DNA of 64,000 nt. Source: Rhytidiadelphus loreus (Eukaryota > Streptophyta > Bryopsida > Hypnales > Hylocomiaceae). Under the pieces are notes generated by a model. That model did not search any database and had not been told where the DNA came from. It worked only from the letters and a program-made list of their open reading frames with translations. The stretch covers positions 30,144,863-30,208,862 of the forward strand of contig OX344761.1 of the NCBI GenBank assembly GCA_947034895.1. Direction: 5' to 3'. This document shows, piece after piece, positions 45,231 to 58,100 of the stretch (the first letter of the stretch is position 1; every line of letters starts with the position of its first letter). Made by a program: the position numbers and the translations under genes.

Positions 45231-46827
45231 GCGTGTGACTCTAACTTACAAAAATCACACTATTTTGAATTAGTGCAGGTTGAAATATTATTGTATTGGA
45301 GAAATTTTTGCAATAATAAATTTTTGTAGTGACACTAACACAACATTCTTGAACTTGAAGGATGGGAACCTTTTATTTCCCACCTATTTCACTTTAGAAA
45401 ATCTTGAATGCAAGCTTGCTACAAATAATCTTGGTATAGTGACACTGTAGAAAATTGTTTCACTTTATAAAATCTTTGAATGCAAGCTTGCCACATATAT
45501 TCTTGGTAAAGTGGCATAGTAGAAAGACCTACTAGCCTCTCAATTCAAGAATGTTATGAATTTTCTACATAATGCTAATTTCTCACCTCACTTATAGGAA
45601 AAATCAATGTTCTTAAATCAATTAGAATCAATTTGAGACTTTGAATACAAGGTTTCACCAAAATTTTAAGTAATTACCATTTCAACATATTTTCAAAAAG
45701 TAAAAAAAGGCTTGTTCAATGACATAGATGCCTATTTGTAAACTTTTTGAAGATGGTCTTATTATATTGACCATTTGTAGAGTAATCTTAAACCCACAAG
45801 CATGTTTGCAAGATAATGTAACCTAGCATAGCCTAATTTTTTTTAATGCCTTATCATCTTGATAGGCTTTGAATAGAATATAATGAACAATATGTTTTGA
45901 ATTATGCGAAGAAGCATAAACCAAAACATTTGGCTGTTGATCTAAATAATGAAAATTTTAACCTTAGTTAAAAATACAAAGGTCATTTTTAGACACCAAA
46001 ACTAAATTCAAATAAAGTGATGAACCCAAAAAAAATGTTTGTACATAGAAATCCAATTCACATTTCTGTGAAAAGTGAGCCTAGTGAACCTATAATATCT
46101 TGGTAAGTCACAAGTTAAACTATTGAAGTAAGGGTAGTTGACCCCCTTTTTCCTATCACATGGCTTTAATATGGAAGTCACATCATAGAAAAGTAGCTCC
46201 TCATGGCTTGTGAGTGTTAAAAAGTAATATGATGTATTGGCCTTGTAAGTGAACTTGATTAACAAGTCAATGTGAATGAAGCTTCAACTTGTCATTCATT
46301 ACAAAGGAGAATTACAAGGAAAATGAGTGGACATGACTTACATGTGTTTAGCTTTTAACCCTAAAAAGATAAGGCCTACCTCCAAAATAGTCAGTAAAAA
46401 ATTGCCTCAATTTTGAACCAATAGGTGCATTTTGGTTACTATAGTTATAGTGAAAATCAATCCAATTGAACACTTTTAGTCCTTAGCATCATTTTAGGGT
46501 TAAGCTTACTTGAACTTCTCAATTTCGGTGCAACAATGTCCAATCTACATGGGCATGAAAAAATTGATGGAGATGTTTCTTCATAGTAGATGCAAGAACT
46601 GATGTAGATGAATCTAAATACCAACATCAATGGTCAATGCTTTTGTGAGTTGAACTTTGTGACTAACTTTACCTTTGTGGTGTAAGGTAGGAGATCCTTT
46701 ATACTATTGTGTACTAGTAGTGCATGTTTCAAAATTTCAAATGTATTTTATTGATAATAGTAGTTATAAAGTAGAGATAGGTACACAACACAAATAGGGG
46801 TCCCTACCTAACAAACTAATTTGGTTG
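45231..46827. other. AT-rich intergenic; repeat terminus at its start
   Basis: At about 45231-45300 a block 'aaaaatcacactatttt' followed by 'aatattattg' is the inverse of 62285-62355, so the two are ends or copies of one dispersed family. Beyond it the DNA is AT-rich without recognised genes. Confidence 0.45.
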
Positions 46828-47150
46828 CATTAGATGTGATTGGGGGGACTAGAGGGCCGTTTCAGCCTGTTCCCAGCCCCGTTCCCCTGTCCATTCCCCC
46901 GGGCCCCGTCGAACTCGGCTGACAGGTGTTTTTTTTTGTTTTTTTTATAAATAAAATAAAATAAAATTTAAAGTTCTTAAAATGGAAAACAAAGTTAAAT
47001 TTTTTTTTTTTTTTTTTAAATCGACCTGGCAGTCGCTTGGCCAGGTCAACAGGCCCTGAGAACGTCGACTTTCGTCCAGTTTCGTCAGTTTCGTCCAGTT
47101 TTCTTCTTGGGAACTCGCGGCCCTTCCCGGGTGGGAAATCTCATCTAATG
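46828..47150 (+). mobile_element. CATTAG-family MITE, complete
   Basis: It begins CATTAGATGTGATT and ends in the near-perfect inverse AATCTCATCTAATG-type terminus (TIR >=12 bp, weaker to ~30 bp with GGGCCG in both arms). The centre holds T- and A-rich tracts and the family hairpin tcgacctggc / ggccaggtc. 'gaacgtcgac' and 'gggaactcgcggccc' follow. No clear target duplication flanks it. No coding content. Confidence 0.75.
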
Positions 47151-50100
47151 TATGGTATGTGCATCAATAAAATCACCACCAAAAGATGATATCTACATTT
47201 GGACCAAAATCCTTACTAAAACCTAAATATTGATGACAGAAGATGCACACATTCAAAACATGAAAAAGTCTATTGTTGATTTTTAACACACCTATAGCCC
47301 GTACTTTAAAAACTTCAAAAGTTATTTATACGATGTCAAAATAATCCATTCTTAAGTGTGTTGGAATCTTCTTTTAGTTGGCAATAAGATCAAATAAAAT
47401 AAAATATATTTAATAATAGTGAGTATTAGTTGCTATTAATGTTGTTTATGGATATACTTATCTTAGTTGAGCCACTGTTCACCTCAACCTTTTGGTGTCA
47501 ATTTTTGAGTTTGTTGTCCCTCCCATGCCCTTGGATGTACTTCTACTACATCTTTTTTCTAAAGCCATGCCTTGAATCGGTGAGTAATTTTCTTTAGCAC
47601 TCCTATGCCTTTGACTTGTTCAATTGCCTTCAAGACTTTGGGTGCAAATTTTCAATAAAGTAATTGCTCCTAAAATCATTTGAATAAACATTTGAGCATG
47701 GTTCTCATTATTAAATTCCCTAAACTTTTGTTGGATATTGTGGGGAGTCCAAAGAAGATTTCAAATCATCTTTTCATATATATATTTTTAGACAATTTAT
47801 AAATAACAGTGAAATTTTACAGGGATGAAAACAAGTGTGCTAAAAATTAACCATAAGCTCCCATGCTCAAAGTGGTTTACATTTTAGTCAAGAATCTTGA
47901 TAGAATGATTTGACAACCATGGTACAATTGGGTGTAGTTACCTTAAAGAATTCACTTTGGAAGGGGTTCACTTTATTTGTAATCTATAGAGAGGAGTGAC
48001 AAGGTGTATTTTGAATGTGCATTCTATGAACCAAAGAAGAGCCATTGCAATAATGGTAGGATTGGGAGGCTTTGTCCCAAAGGCAATTAGTGGGATGAAA
48101 GAAATGAAGTGCTCCATCTTCTAGCAATGTGAATAGGGGTGTCTATATCAAGTACACAATTGCAAAATTGAAGTCATTATGTAGTTTCTAGCCCTCTAAG
48201 ACAAAGATAACAAATCTAATAAGGTAGTTTCACATAATTGTGACCAATTTCTAAGACCAATCTTGACATATTCTTGCCTAAAATGTACACACTCTAAACA
48301 TGAGAATTTAAGTTCAATTTTAGGTATACTATTAGCAAAAATTTGAATGAACATAGTTCAATCATATAGACAAAATAATTTACATTTGTCACCCACATAT
48401 ATTAATAGTCATAATTTGGATTTCTTGCTTGCTTGAAGTATTTTTTGAACTAAGGTAGGAGTCCTACAAAGCAACCATTTAAAACCTAGAAATTAATTTG
48501 GGGAAGTTAGGCTTCTTAAAATAAGTGGAAGACAAATGGAATTTTTCAGTAAATTTTTCGTGAAAGAAAAATGGAATTGGCATTTAACCCAAATCATTTC
48601 ATATTTTTTGGAGCTTTATAGAATTAGTTATGAATTTTTGAAGTTGAAATGTAGTGGTCATTAAAAGCATCCACCTCTTTAAATGTACACTATTTGTACA
48701 TTGTTAGTGCAATAAGAAAGCAAAATGCTCAATCAGTGTACATTTCAAGAAATGAATGTTTTTTGAGCTTGATCACTTTATAGACCTTATACCTTATGTC
48801 AAAATTGCAACTCCCCAAAACATCCTTAGTTTACATTTCGCTTCATTTTAAAATTGATTAAGATAGAATATTCATCTTTCAATTATATATGGAATGAGAA
48901 AAACATTCACTGTTGGTTATTAACATTTTGCACAACCTTGATGAGACCAATGTAAATAAGGAACTTGTATAGTGTAGTTTTACTACACTACAAACTATAA
49001 TTTTGTGGGTTCAGAATTATTGGATCACAATTACATTGTGGGTTTGTAAACTCTTCAAATTATAAAGATTTTTTTTACATATGATGATTGCTTGTAGTGG
49101 AAAACAACTTCCTTGGAAATAATAGCATCTAGAATAGAGTTCATCGTAAAGTGAATCCCAATTTGTAAAAGGGGTGTCAGAGGAAAGTTTAACTAAGAAT
49201 AGTACAAAAGGAATAGAGCATCAAACTCCATTAGACCAAGTTTGTGTGCTTTTAAGTAGTTTCATCCTGTGTTTTTCTTATACTCCACCTCATGGTCCCT
49301 CATTGCACACACTTTACTATTAACTCTAATAACTACAATTTTTAGAGAAAGTAGTAGTCCATGAGATGATGAAAATATTTATCCTATTTGAAGGTGAGAT
49401 ACAAAATAAATTAAGTAATATTTGACAAAAGTGTCACATCACATCTAGTGATTGGTGCAAGGTGACATGGACTTGTCAAAATCTCACGTGGAAATTCCAT
49501 TTGAGAACCTCTTTGCCAAATTTGACCTTTTTGTATAATACCTCTTCATTTGCAAAAAAAAATTAACAATGAACTTAGAGAAGTATTTTTATTTGAAAAA
49601 TAAAAAATTATAATTATTACTTTAAAATGAGTTAAAGTGTGCCAAAGGAATTCGCCAATAAGGGCACCATCAATCAATGCACCTAGATAGAGCCACAATA
49701 TAAGGCCAACTAATCACAATTAAGTAAAGGAATGGTTTAAGCATATAATGCCACATGAACCATTTTTTGGCCTTTGGATGACAATGATGTGCTATGAACA
49801 AAGATTGGAAGCATTTTTTCATCCACATTTTTCTTGTTGACCTTGCATGGTGGGTTATGAAGAATATGCAATTGAGTTTGCAATTTGTCTTCACGTAAAT
49901 GAGAAGTTAGTAAAAAAATGGATAACAAAATATGATATTTCAATATATTTTGGAAAGTTGTTGCTCCTTGCTGAAATTTCTCCATAAAAATTATATGTTT
50001 TCAGTTGAGACCAACTAATGAAACGAAGGTCATCTACTCTAGTTTATACTCCCAAAATTCCTAAAATTGAATATTTGATTGCAATGTGAACTTTGGGTGT

Positions 50101-51275
50101 ATTTTCAATGTCTATTAAATTCTAATTATAGAATGACATGGAAATTGAGTTTCCACTATGATGTTCTTCATTGTAATATACACACATGGTGAAATTTTCA
50201 GTTTTTTTGAGATAATTTTCTACTTGATATGATTTTCTTCACCATTTCTTCAAAAATTCTCAAAAAAAACAATTTTTTACAGAAAAATCTAATTTTTTTG
50301 CGATGTAGAGATGAGATATGTAGTTCATTCTTGAAAAATGAAAATAAAATTTTCAATTATCATGTAGTTGCTAAATGGAAGCATACAGAGTGATGGAATT
50401 TAACTTTTAAAAGCAACCTCACAGGAACATGTTGAAGCAACATTGTGAAGCAAATCAATGGACGACATTCCTCATTATTAGAAGATCAATGATGCAGAAC
50501 CTTTACAGTGTTGTTTCAGCATGTTGCTGTGGGGCTACTTTAACTTTGTGGTCATAGGCCTAGTGTTTGAGAGTCAGTAATGACACTTTAGGGGACATTT
50601 TCAATGGAAGTCTACTTGTCAGAAATGCGTGGGTACAAGGACAGCTTTGGGTGTTTTCACCTAGGATAAGGTTTTTGATCTCCATACTGATCCTTCAGAA
50701 GAACTCAAGGTGACTCCAATAAAATATGGTTCTGATCCATGTAAATTGAAATACAAAACGTCATAGCATATGGTGAGGGATTATTGGAACAACAATTCAA
50801 TCAGAAGATGTCATAATTTCCATTTTTCAAAGAATGATTTCGAATTATTATGATAACTTTCATTATTTGAATATATAACTTTATATTCAATAACTTTATT
50901 ATTTGAATATGAATTCTTTTGAGTGTTTATTCTGGGGAATTTTGGAGCTAGTAATTTATGGTAGTGTATGTCTTTTGGTGAAAAGTGAAGTTCAAAAGGC
51001 ATGTTTTTTACACCACCTAGAATTCCATGTATTAATAATAATTTCATTGATTTTCTTTTGTCCAAAACTTGGTAAAAGTATTTGCAGTTGGTGTAAATAA
51101 AAGTTGACTTTCAGTTAGTCATTATAGGGGTTCCTGACCCTCCGCCCGCCTGGTGCCAACACAAGTTTCATGAATCCATGTTACAAAGCCTCACACATGG
51201 TTCATGTTGTTCAAGGCTAGAGCCTGACTGGCAAGGATAATTTGGCAGGGGTTCATCATTCATGCTGAATCCCTG
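47151..51275. other. AT-rich intergenic with dispersed-repeat copies
   Basis: No gene recognised. About 48480-48900 is an inverted copy of the dispersed family seen near 19240-19440 ('gtaaatttttcgtgaaagaa', 'caaatcatttcatatttttt'). About 50400-50780 is less AT-rich and might be an eroded coding fragment, but frames are broken and no family could be named. Confidence 0.45.
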
Positions 51276-51500
51276 TAAGGTGGGTACCCGCAAAACTGCC
51301 GCTTTTTGCTACTGCACCTAGATACTATTATTAACCTGGTCAAAGTTTCTTGTTTTTTTATTGGTAAGTGAAAGGAGGTTCGGACGCACCAGTAAACATG
51401 ATATTTGGATACCATATGCAAAAGTTACGAAGGAACAAAGTTTGGTTCTAAAACCATGGACAAATCAGCCAAGAAGTCAGTGCAACTGTGACTTCATGGA
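51276..51500 (+). mobile_element. TAAGGTGGGTAC-family element, left part
   Basis: It starts TAAGGTGGGTACCCGCAAAA and has the family blocks 'gctttttgctact', 'tggtaagtgaaaggaggttc' and 'gatatttggataccatatgc'. The right end is not found. A second copy starts 35-40 bp after the similarity stops. Confidence 0.55.
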
Positions 51501-51534
51501 ACAAAATTGGCATGAAAAAATTGGGGGTTACAAA

Positions 51535-51770
51535 TAAGGTGGGCACCGCCCAAACCGCCACTTTTTACTACCGTGCCTAGTTACTCTTTTTAGATAGGTC
51601 AAATTTTCATTGATTTTCTTGGTTGGTAAAAGAAAGGCGGTTCCAATGTGCCAAAGAACGCGACATTTGGATATTGTATGCAAAAGTTAAAGTTTTTTTG
51701 GTGCAGATGTTCTCGAATCATTTCTTCAAAATATGTACATATTCATTTTGGAGATGTACATTGAGTAATG
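51535..51770 (+). mobile_element. TAAGGTGGGTAC-family element, second tandem copy
   Basis: It starts TAAGGTGGGCACCGCCCAAA, continues with 'ccactttttacta', 'agaaaggcggttccaatg', 'acatttggatattgtatgc', and reaches 'attttggagatgtaca', where a CATTAG-type half element takes over. The right end is lost. Confidence 0.55.
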
Positions 51771-51956
51771 AAAAATGTAAAAATCTTTAAAATGAAAAAC
51801 AAATTTATTTATTTATTTATTTATTTTTCAAAAAAAGTGACCTAGCAGTCTCTCAACCAAGTCATCGCAGCTTGCGAACAGTGAGTTTCGGTGGATTTTC
51901 GGCGGGTTTCCAGATGGGAACTCGAGCCCTCCAGAGTAGCAAAAAAACATGAAATG
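51771..51956 (+). mobile_element. CATTAG-family MITE, degenerate right half
   Basis: The A/T core with 'tttattta' repeats, the degenerate hairpin 'tgacctagcagtctctcaac', then 'gtttccagatgggaactcga' and a final 'catgaaatg' parallel the right half of the copy at 46828-47150. The left half is missing. Confidence 0.5.
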
Positions 51957-52586
51957 TCAATTCCAAGCTCAATTTTGGCCTTTCAATCTTAGATGGGCCA
52001 AAAATTGAGTTTGGATATTTTCCATCTTTGCAAACATAGTTGTATTTTGTGGACAAAATTAATTGAATTTGTTTTAAGATTTTCATTTTATTTCCATATA
52101 TTTCTAAAACATGGATTTTTCAATGTTTTTCTATACAAATATTCTATAATTCTAATAGTGCATTTGTGCTTCATCTCAAATCTAACTTTCCCAATTTAAA
52201 AAAAGACCCTTCATATATGACTTAAATAAAATTATTATAATTTTTAAAAGAGACACCATAATTAGATTTTTACATTGTAAACCTATAGCAAAAATATATC
52301 CTGAAAATCATTTTGGTATTCAATTTATGTTCACTTTAGAAGGAATCTTTAATTTTTTGGATTTCTTACTTTATTGATAAATATTGGTTACTACTCTAAT
52401 AGGTCCAACTATATTGATATGAAAATATTTAACCCCCTAATGCTTTGATTTTTTGCAACATATCCAAGAGACCTCAATAGTGCAAAATTTAAGAGACTCT
52501 ATTGTACATATGTCATGTTAATGCCAAACACAATATCTCCAATTGCAAGTCTCATAATGACAACAAACATTGACTACAAGAAATTT
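51957..52586. other. AT-rich intergenic, nothing recognised
   Basis: No gene, RNA or repeat boundary was recognised. Confidence 0.5.
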
Positions 52587-52818
52587 CATTAGAAGAGGTT
52601 TGAGGGCAAGGGAGGGCCATTTTAGACTTGTTCCCTTTGTTGGGAACTACAGTAGTATAGTCAAAATATTTAATAACAATAAAATATTAAAATATTAAAT
52701 ATTAATATCTAATGTGGCATAGGCTTGGCCATGTCAAACTATAGATGTGATAGAGTTCCCTGAATTCCTATAGTCTAAGAACTTGTAGTCTTTTGAAGCC
52801 CTCGAATTTCATCTAATG
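52587..52818 (+). mobile_element. CATTAG-family MITE, complete, 232 bp
   Basis: It starts CATTAGAAGAGG and ends TTCATCTAATG. The inner arms pair as 'tttgagggc' with 'gccctcgaa'. The left interior 'agacttgttccctttgttgg' matches the copy at 7639. The family hairpin is degenerate ('tggcataggcttggccatgtca'). It is the shortest complete copy and has no clear target duplication. Confidence 0.7.
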
Positions 52819-54347
52819 GCTCAACTATATAAGTAAATAAAATGAAATGAGAAGAATATTCAACACTTTAGTAAGTATGAAGAAACATTGTACAATACCT
52901 TTGGGATACAATTTTTCACAAAATCTTTGCTTACATATAGGACAATTGGGATACGAAAATGTCCCTCCCAAATACATAAATGTAGCATTATTGTCCCTAT
53001 GCTCAAATTTTCAAGCAAGTATAGATGCTTTGAGAGCATCATCACCTCTGTCTACTACTTTGATACATATAAGATTTAAAAATTTGTAAATCAATGCTTG
53101 AATTCATCTTTATATTGTTTTACCTACGCAAATAAGTTATTATTGTTAAATTGACAACTTTTTCCAATACTGCTTTTATATAATTAATATGTTGGTGTAA
53201 TAAATGACAAAGAATCATTTTGCGATCAATTGAAAGTTAATATAATGAATTGCACAAGTGGAGTACATACCTAAATGACTTAGGGATGGTTTTACACCAA
53301 GGCCAAGCCAAGGGACTACAAGCACTCAAAGGAATCCCACTTTTTAGATGTAGACATGGGAGGTTGGAGCCTAAGAAAAAAGAAATAAGAAATCTTTGCA
53401 TAGTCTTGGTATAAAATCAAGAGAGACCATAGTTGGGTCATATCTATTTATTATTAAATTCAACATTATGAAACTATGCAAGATCAATTACATAGACAAA
53501 ATCAATGGTTGTGAGATTTTATTACGTCATCATGGACCTTAGACTAATCATAAACCTAACTTGAACCATTACCTACTTCTTGACCAATCACTATTTTGAG
53601 AATTCAAACTATGGTGTTTTTTAAGGGACTAGGTGTTTATTGCACTCTAGTCAATGAATCAATTACATTTGTCAATGTACCAATGGTGAACATGGTAGGG
53701 GGTGGGCACTTTAAGAGCTTTATATGATTCTAAGTTCAAATTCATAACTAATTCCACAAAAGTTCAAAAAATATGAATCAACTTAGACTAAGTTCAAATT
53801 CCATTTCTATTTCAAAAAATACTCCAAAAATTCAAACTCTCCAAAATTGTGAATTAGCTAAAAAATGGTCATTGTAAAGTAACAACATCCAATTGTGACT
53901 TGTTTGCAAAACCGTCTCAGTTAGATTCTTGCCTAAAATGTACAACCTCCATATATGAGAGGCTAGGGTCAATTTTAATAATACTCCTACTTTCAACACT
54001 TTGAAAATTCATAGTTTATATATGTGAAGTCCAAAAATGCATTCTAAATGTATCTAAAATCTCCTTTAGACTACCATCAAGACTCAACAAAAAAATTTCA
54101 ATTCATCAATAGAAATCATGCTCAAACCCTTATTTGAATGCATTTAGGTGTAGCTATTGTAAATGGTTACTTTATAGACTTCTTACTTTACAAAGCATAG
54201 GAGCGTGTCCTACACTCTTATAGTTATGAGCCCAGAAGGAGTTGGTAGAAAGAAAAGGAAGACTTAGACCAATAAACAATTCATTAATCCTAAAACCGTG
54301 GAGAAGCCCAAATATATTTTTTAGATGACAAAAAAAGCTTGCTAGAG
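52819..54347. other. AT-rich intergenic with dispersed-repeat fragment
   Basis: No gene recognised. About 53690-53960 shares 'gggcactttaagagctttat' and 'aaaaaatatgaatcaactta' phrases with the dispersed family near 5930 and 48480. Confidence 0.45.
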
Positions 54348-54520
54348 CATTAGATGAGATTTAGCCCTTGTTAAGGGCTGCGAGTTCTCCCTATGTTCCC
54401 TTGCGTTCTAATCACTACCATGTAGCCTGTTGATGTAGTCAAGAAATTACAATGTCAACAGGCATCAAAATTTAATTTTTTAAATATTTTTAATTTTTAA
54501 TTTTAATAATTTAATGAAAA

Positions 54521-54568
<48 letters not shown>

Positions 54569-54810
54569 TTTTCCAAAGAGCGTAGGCTAAAGTAACTCTG
54601 CCTATGACAGGCAAAACTTGGGCCCAACCTAATGCAAGCAAAAAAAATCATGAGCAGTACATGTGTCTTATGAAATGTACTGTTCATGAAATTTTTGGCC
54701 TTCATTGGATTGGTTCCAAGTTTTGCTTGTCATAGGCAGAGTTACCTTAGTTCTCAATAGCATGAAACAACCTGAAACAACCCTCTCCGCACGCCAAAAA
54801 ACATGTAATG
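54348..54810. mobile_element. CATTAG-family MITE enlarged by a foldback insertion
   Basis: The left end CATTAGATGAGATTT with 'aagggctgcgagttctccc' is the inverse of the right end of the copy at 46828. The right end 'ctgaaacaaccctc...acatgtaatg' matches the end of the copy at the window start. The centre has an AT microsatellite (about 54527-54560) and a ~164-bp hairpin, which explains its greater length. Confidence 0.55.
54587..54750. repeat. Long near-perfect hairpin (~78-bp arms)
   Basis: Left arm 54587-54664 (ctaaagtaactctgcctatg onward) pairs with right arm 54673-54750 (ending cataggcagagttaccttag) with roughly 85% complementarity and a loop of about 8 bp. The fold sits at the end of an AT microsatellite. 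It could be a foldback MITE; if transcribed it would form a small-RNA precursor-like hairpin. Confidence 0.65.
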
Positions 54811-54812
54811 GA

Positions 54813-54942
54813 CATTAGGGGAAAAATGAGGCCTGTGAGAGACCTTCCGGCCATGGTTCCCCATATTGCAAACCATGGCCGGACAGTTTGATTAATTAAT
54901 TATAAAAAAATTATAAAAATTATATATATATTTTAAAATTTG

Positions 54943-54979
<37 letters not shown>

Positions 54980-55121
54980 AAATGTTTTTAAATTAATTCA
55001 TTAATGCAGTCTGAGCTGGCAGTCTCTGTGCCAGATCGAACTGCTGGTTCTGCGACGTTTCTACAGTCCGGGAACGTTGGAGAACTCGAGGTCTCCCAAT
55101 GGCCTGAAAACTCTTCTAATG
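54813..55121 (+). mobile_element. CATTAG-family MITE, sister of the 1953 copy
   Basis: It begins CATTAGGGGAAAAATGAGGC and ends CTCTTCTAATG. Order and spacing match 1953-2243: hairpin 'ggccatggtt...aaccatggcc', AT core with a TA microsatellite, 'gagctggcagtctctgtgcc', 'tctgcgacgtttc', 'gagaactcgaggtctccc'. It is only 2 bp from the previous CATTAG copy. Confidence 0.75.
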
Positions 55122-58100
55122 TGTAAAACAACATATTTTAATCCATTTGGGGGGGGGTAGAGAAGATTCTCCTTGTCATAATATACATAAGAAGGGCCTT
55201 GCGGGGGTGATTGTCCAAGAATTTACTACAAATCAAGCATTGTGTGCTATGGATCACAAAAGAAGACCTTCTAGCTAGTGTATTTTGACAACTCCTACCT
55301 CCTTGCTCTAAATCTGAATTTGAGTCATGTAATGATCCTTTGGGAATTTGAGACCAACACATGAATTGATCTTATTGAGTCTAATTAGTACTCCAATTTG
55401 AAATTTTCAAAAATTCCTAAAATTGAACATAGGCAATAAAATGTTCAATTTTAGGAATTGAATATTACCACAATCTATTGATTTTGTATTCATAGTTGGA
55501 CACAAAAGAATTCTTTATACTATATATACTTATATTCTTAGTTAAGAATTCTTTATATTCTTAACTATAATATATGTATAAGGAGAAGCTTTTAGATTTT
55601 TGAGGTAATTTATAATTATCACCAGTAAATCTGAAATTTTTTATGACTTATTAAAGACATGTGATTTCATCTCAATAAAATAAAATAATTCTTGCTCAAA
55701 CTTAGTTGCAAAATAGAGGAAAAAAAGAAGAAAAAAATTGAAACAATTTACATGGTTATAGGCTCCATCCTTCCAAGGTTAACACAAAAAACAATTATAT
55801 CCACATATCTACATGTCAATTGCACAACAACATTAAGTGATAAGGACTTTTTCCATTTATTTTAGGCAATAGAGCCTCTATCTATAGAAGCCTATATATC
55901 AAAGATTTCTTTGAAAGAAATCTTAGCTAGAGTATTGAAGGCATTTACATCTATATATGAATGAAACATGCAATATATGGATGAAAATTCAATTATCCAT
56001 TCAAAATTTTGTATGCATATTCATCTCCAAAATAAGCATCATTGTCTTAAAAAATTGTAGCAATTCAACAATTACACCCACTAAAAAAAGAGGAATATGA
56101 TGTCAAATATTCTCTCAAAAAAACTTGTATTACTTTTGAACAAAATATCGCCCGAAAAATCCCTTGTGACAAGGATTTTTTCCACATCCATTGCCATACC
56201 ACAAATTGTAAGTACTTTAGGTCTGAGTGGTGAAGCCTTCATGCAAGTTTCCAATTGCATCCTACATCACGTTAGTTGCATGCTTGCCAAATTTATGTAG
56301 TTGAAAAGGATGTTGTCCAAAATTTCACAAGCAAGTCGTCCTTTTGAGGCTAAATTTAATGGGCATCTTTGCCCATCTCCTTAAAGTTGAGCCTATATTT
56401 TATCTTCAAAATGGCATACTCATATAGGCTTTTCCATTTTGAAGGTGAAAGGCATCAATCATGTTGTCCTTCTTATTTTTTATTAAATATCAAACAATAT
56501 AGAAAATTGATATGTTAAACTTAAATAAACTTGAACAATATGTTGTACAATCTAAAACTTCATTTCACACATTAGAAGAAAATTGTTGCTTCTTTCAAAA
56601 GTCTTTTATTTCTAAATTTATAACCTAATATATTATGACTTTGACAAATCAACTCTATAACTCCTTCTTCTAACATTGTTCATATCCTTCCAAATACAAA
56701 GGCTAGGTCCCAATTTAAATTTGGAACATCTAAACCTTTTAAGTATTAAGTGCATTTAAAATTCTAATGTCTCAAGGTTCCTTGAAGTCCTCTTAACACT
56801 CTTGATATGATTAAGTGTGCTAAAATCTTGCCTAGAGGTCCAAAAATTAAAAAGTCTTTGGTATTCATGACATTTTAAATTTCTTATTCCTACCCTCCAT
56901 ATAGGGTGTTCTCAATTTCTTTGTCAAACATTTGGCAAAGGCATAGTGTTTGGGTAGGAATAAGTGAGCATTAATTTCAAGGCCTACATCCACAAGAATT
57001 TGTATGGCTACTCTTTTTTAGCCTTGATACAAAAAATTTAAGTGTTTAAGTTCCTCCAAAAAATCTATAATTGTAAATATTATGGGCTTAAATTTACTTG
57101 TTCACAAATATTTCATGAATTGCATAGTCAATTTCTAGGACATTTTTGCATTGCAAGATCTATTTGGATGTATTCCATGTCTTTATTACTTGTGAAAATT
57201 GGTGGAAAACTCGAGATATGCCTAATATGATCTCGAGTATAGTAGATTTTTGAATTCAAGTCCAAAGTGCAAAAACTTGCCTTAAAAGGTGGTCAAAGTC
57301 ATCTAAATTTCTTGAGTAGGCTAAAAAAACTTCCTTTTTCACTTTGATTGCTAATATCTTTCAATCTATATAGTCAAACTTCACAAAACTTTAACCACGT
57401 GATCTTGTATACATCTAGTACAAGATCCTATGGTTAGAATCCTCTAAAATTCATTGTTCAGTTTTTTGAAGTCAATGTGGTAGTAATGGCAATTTTGTAG
57501 TGGTTTTGGAGGAAAAAAAACCTAGGACTTTAGAGATTTACCCTCAGAGGACATTCCTTGTTTTTACTAGGTCAAATTTTATTAATTTTCTATATTAAAA
57601 TAAGCCATTCAAAACGTTGATATTTCTCATGTAATGATGTATGTCCAAACTTTGACTTTAATTTTTCATAACTAAAAATATTTAAATGAATTTTATGTGA
57701 TTTTTTAAAGTAATTTCTTTATAATAATCATATTAATTTATAGAATACTTAAGATATTATGAGTTTTTGAGAAAAATTGGAGATGATAGGATAAACATCA
57801 TGATGTAATTGCTCGTGTAATTGGTGAACTCTTTGAGCTCACATTAAGAGAAATTTTGCAAAAGAAATTAAAATTGATGTATTTTAAGTTTTCAAGATGC
57901 TACCTTCAAAGTGTCACAAAAGTTACAAGTTTAAAATTTTTGGAAAAATATAGAATGAAAAGTAGACTATTGGAACTATATTTTCTTATTCAAGCTTAAA
58001 TACACTTAAATCAAGAACTATGTGAAACTGAGGTTTGACCTTTTAAAATGCCCATTGGGTTTGGTTTGTCTTTTAAGGGTTAAGCCTTGAACAACATTCA

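Noticed and set aside
54527..54975. TA microsatellites at 54527-54560 and 54950-54975 as regulatory TATA boxes
   Set aside because: They lie within MITE AT cores with no gene nearby.
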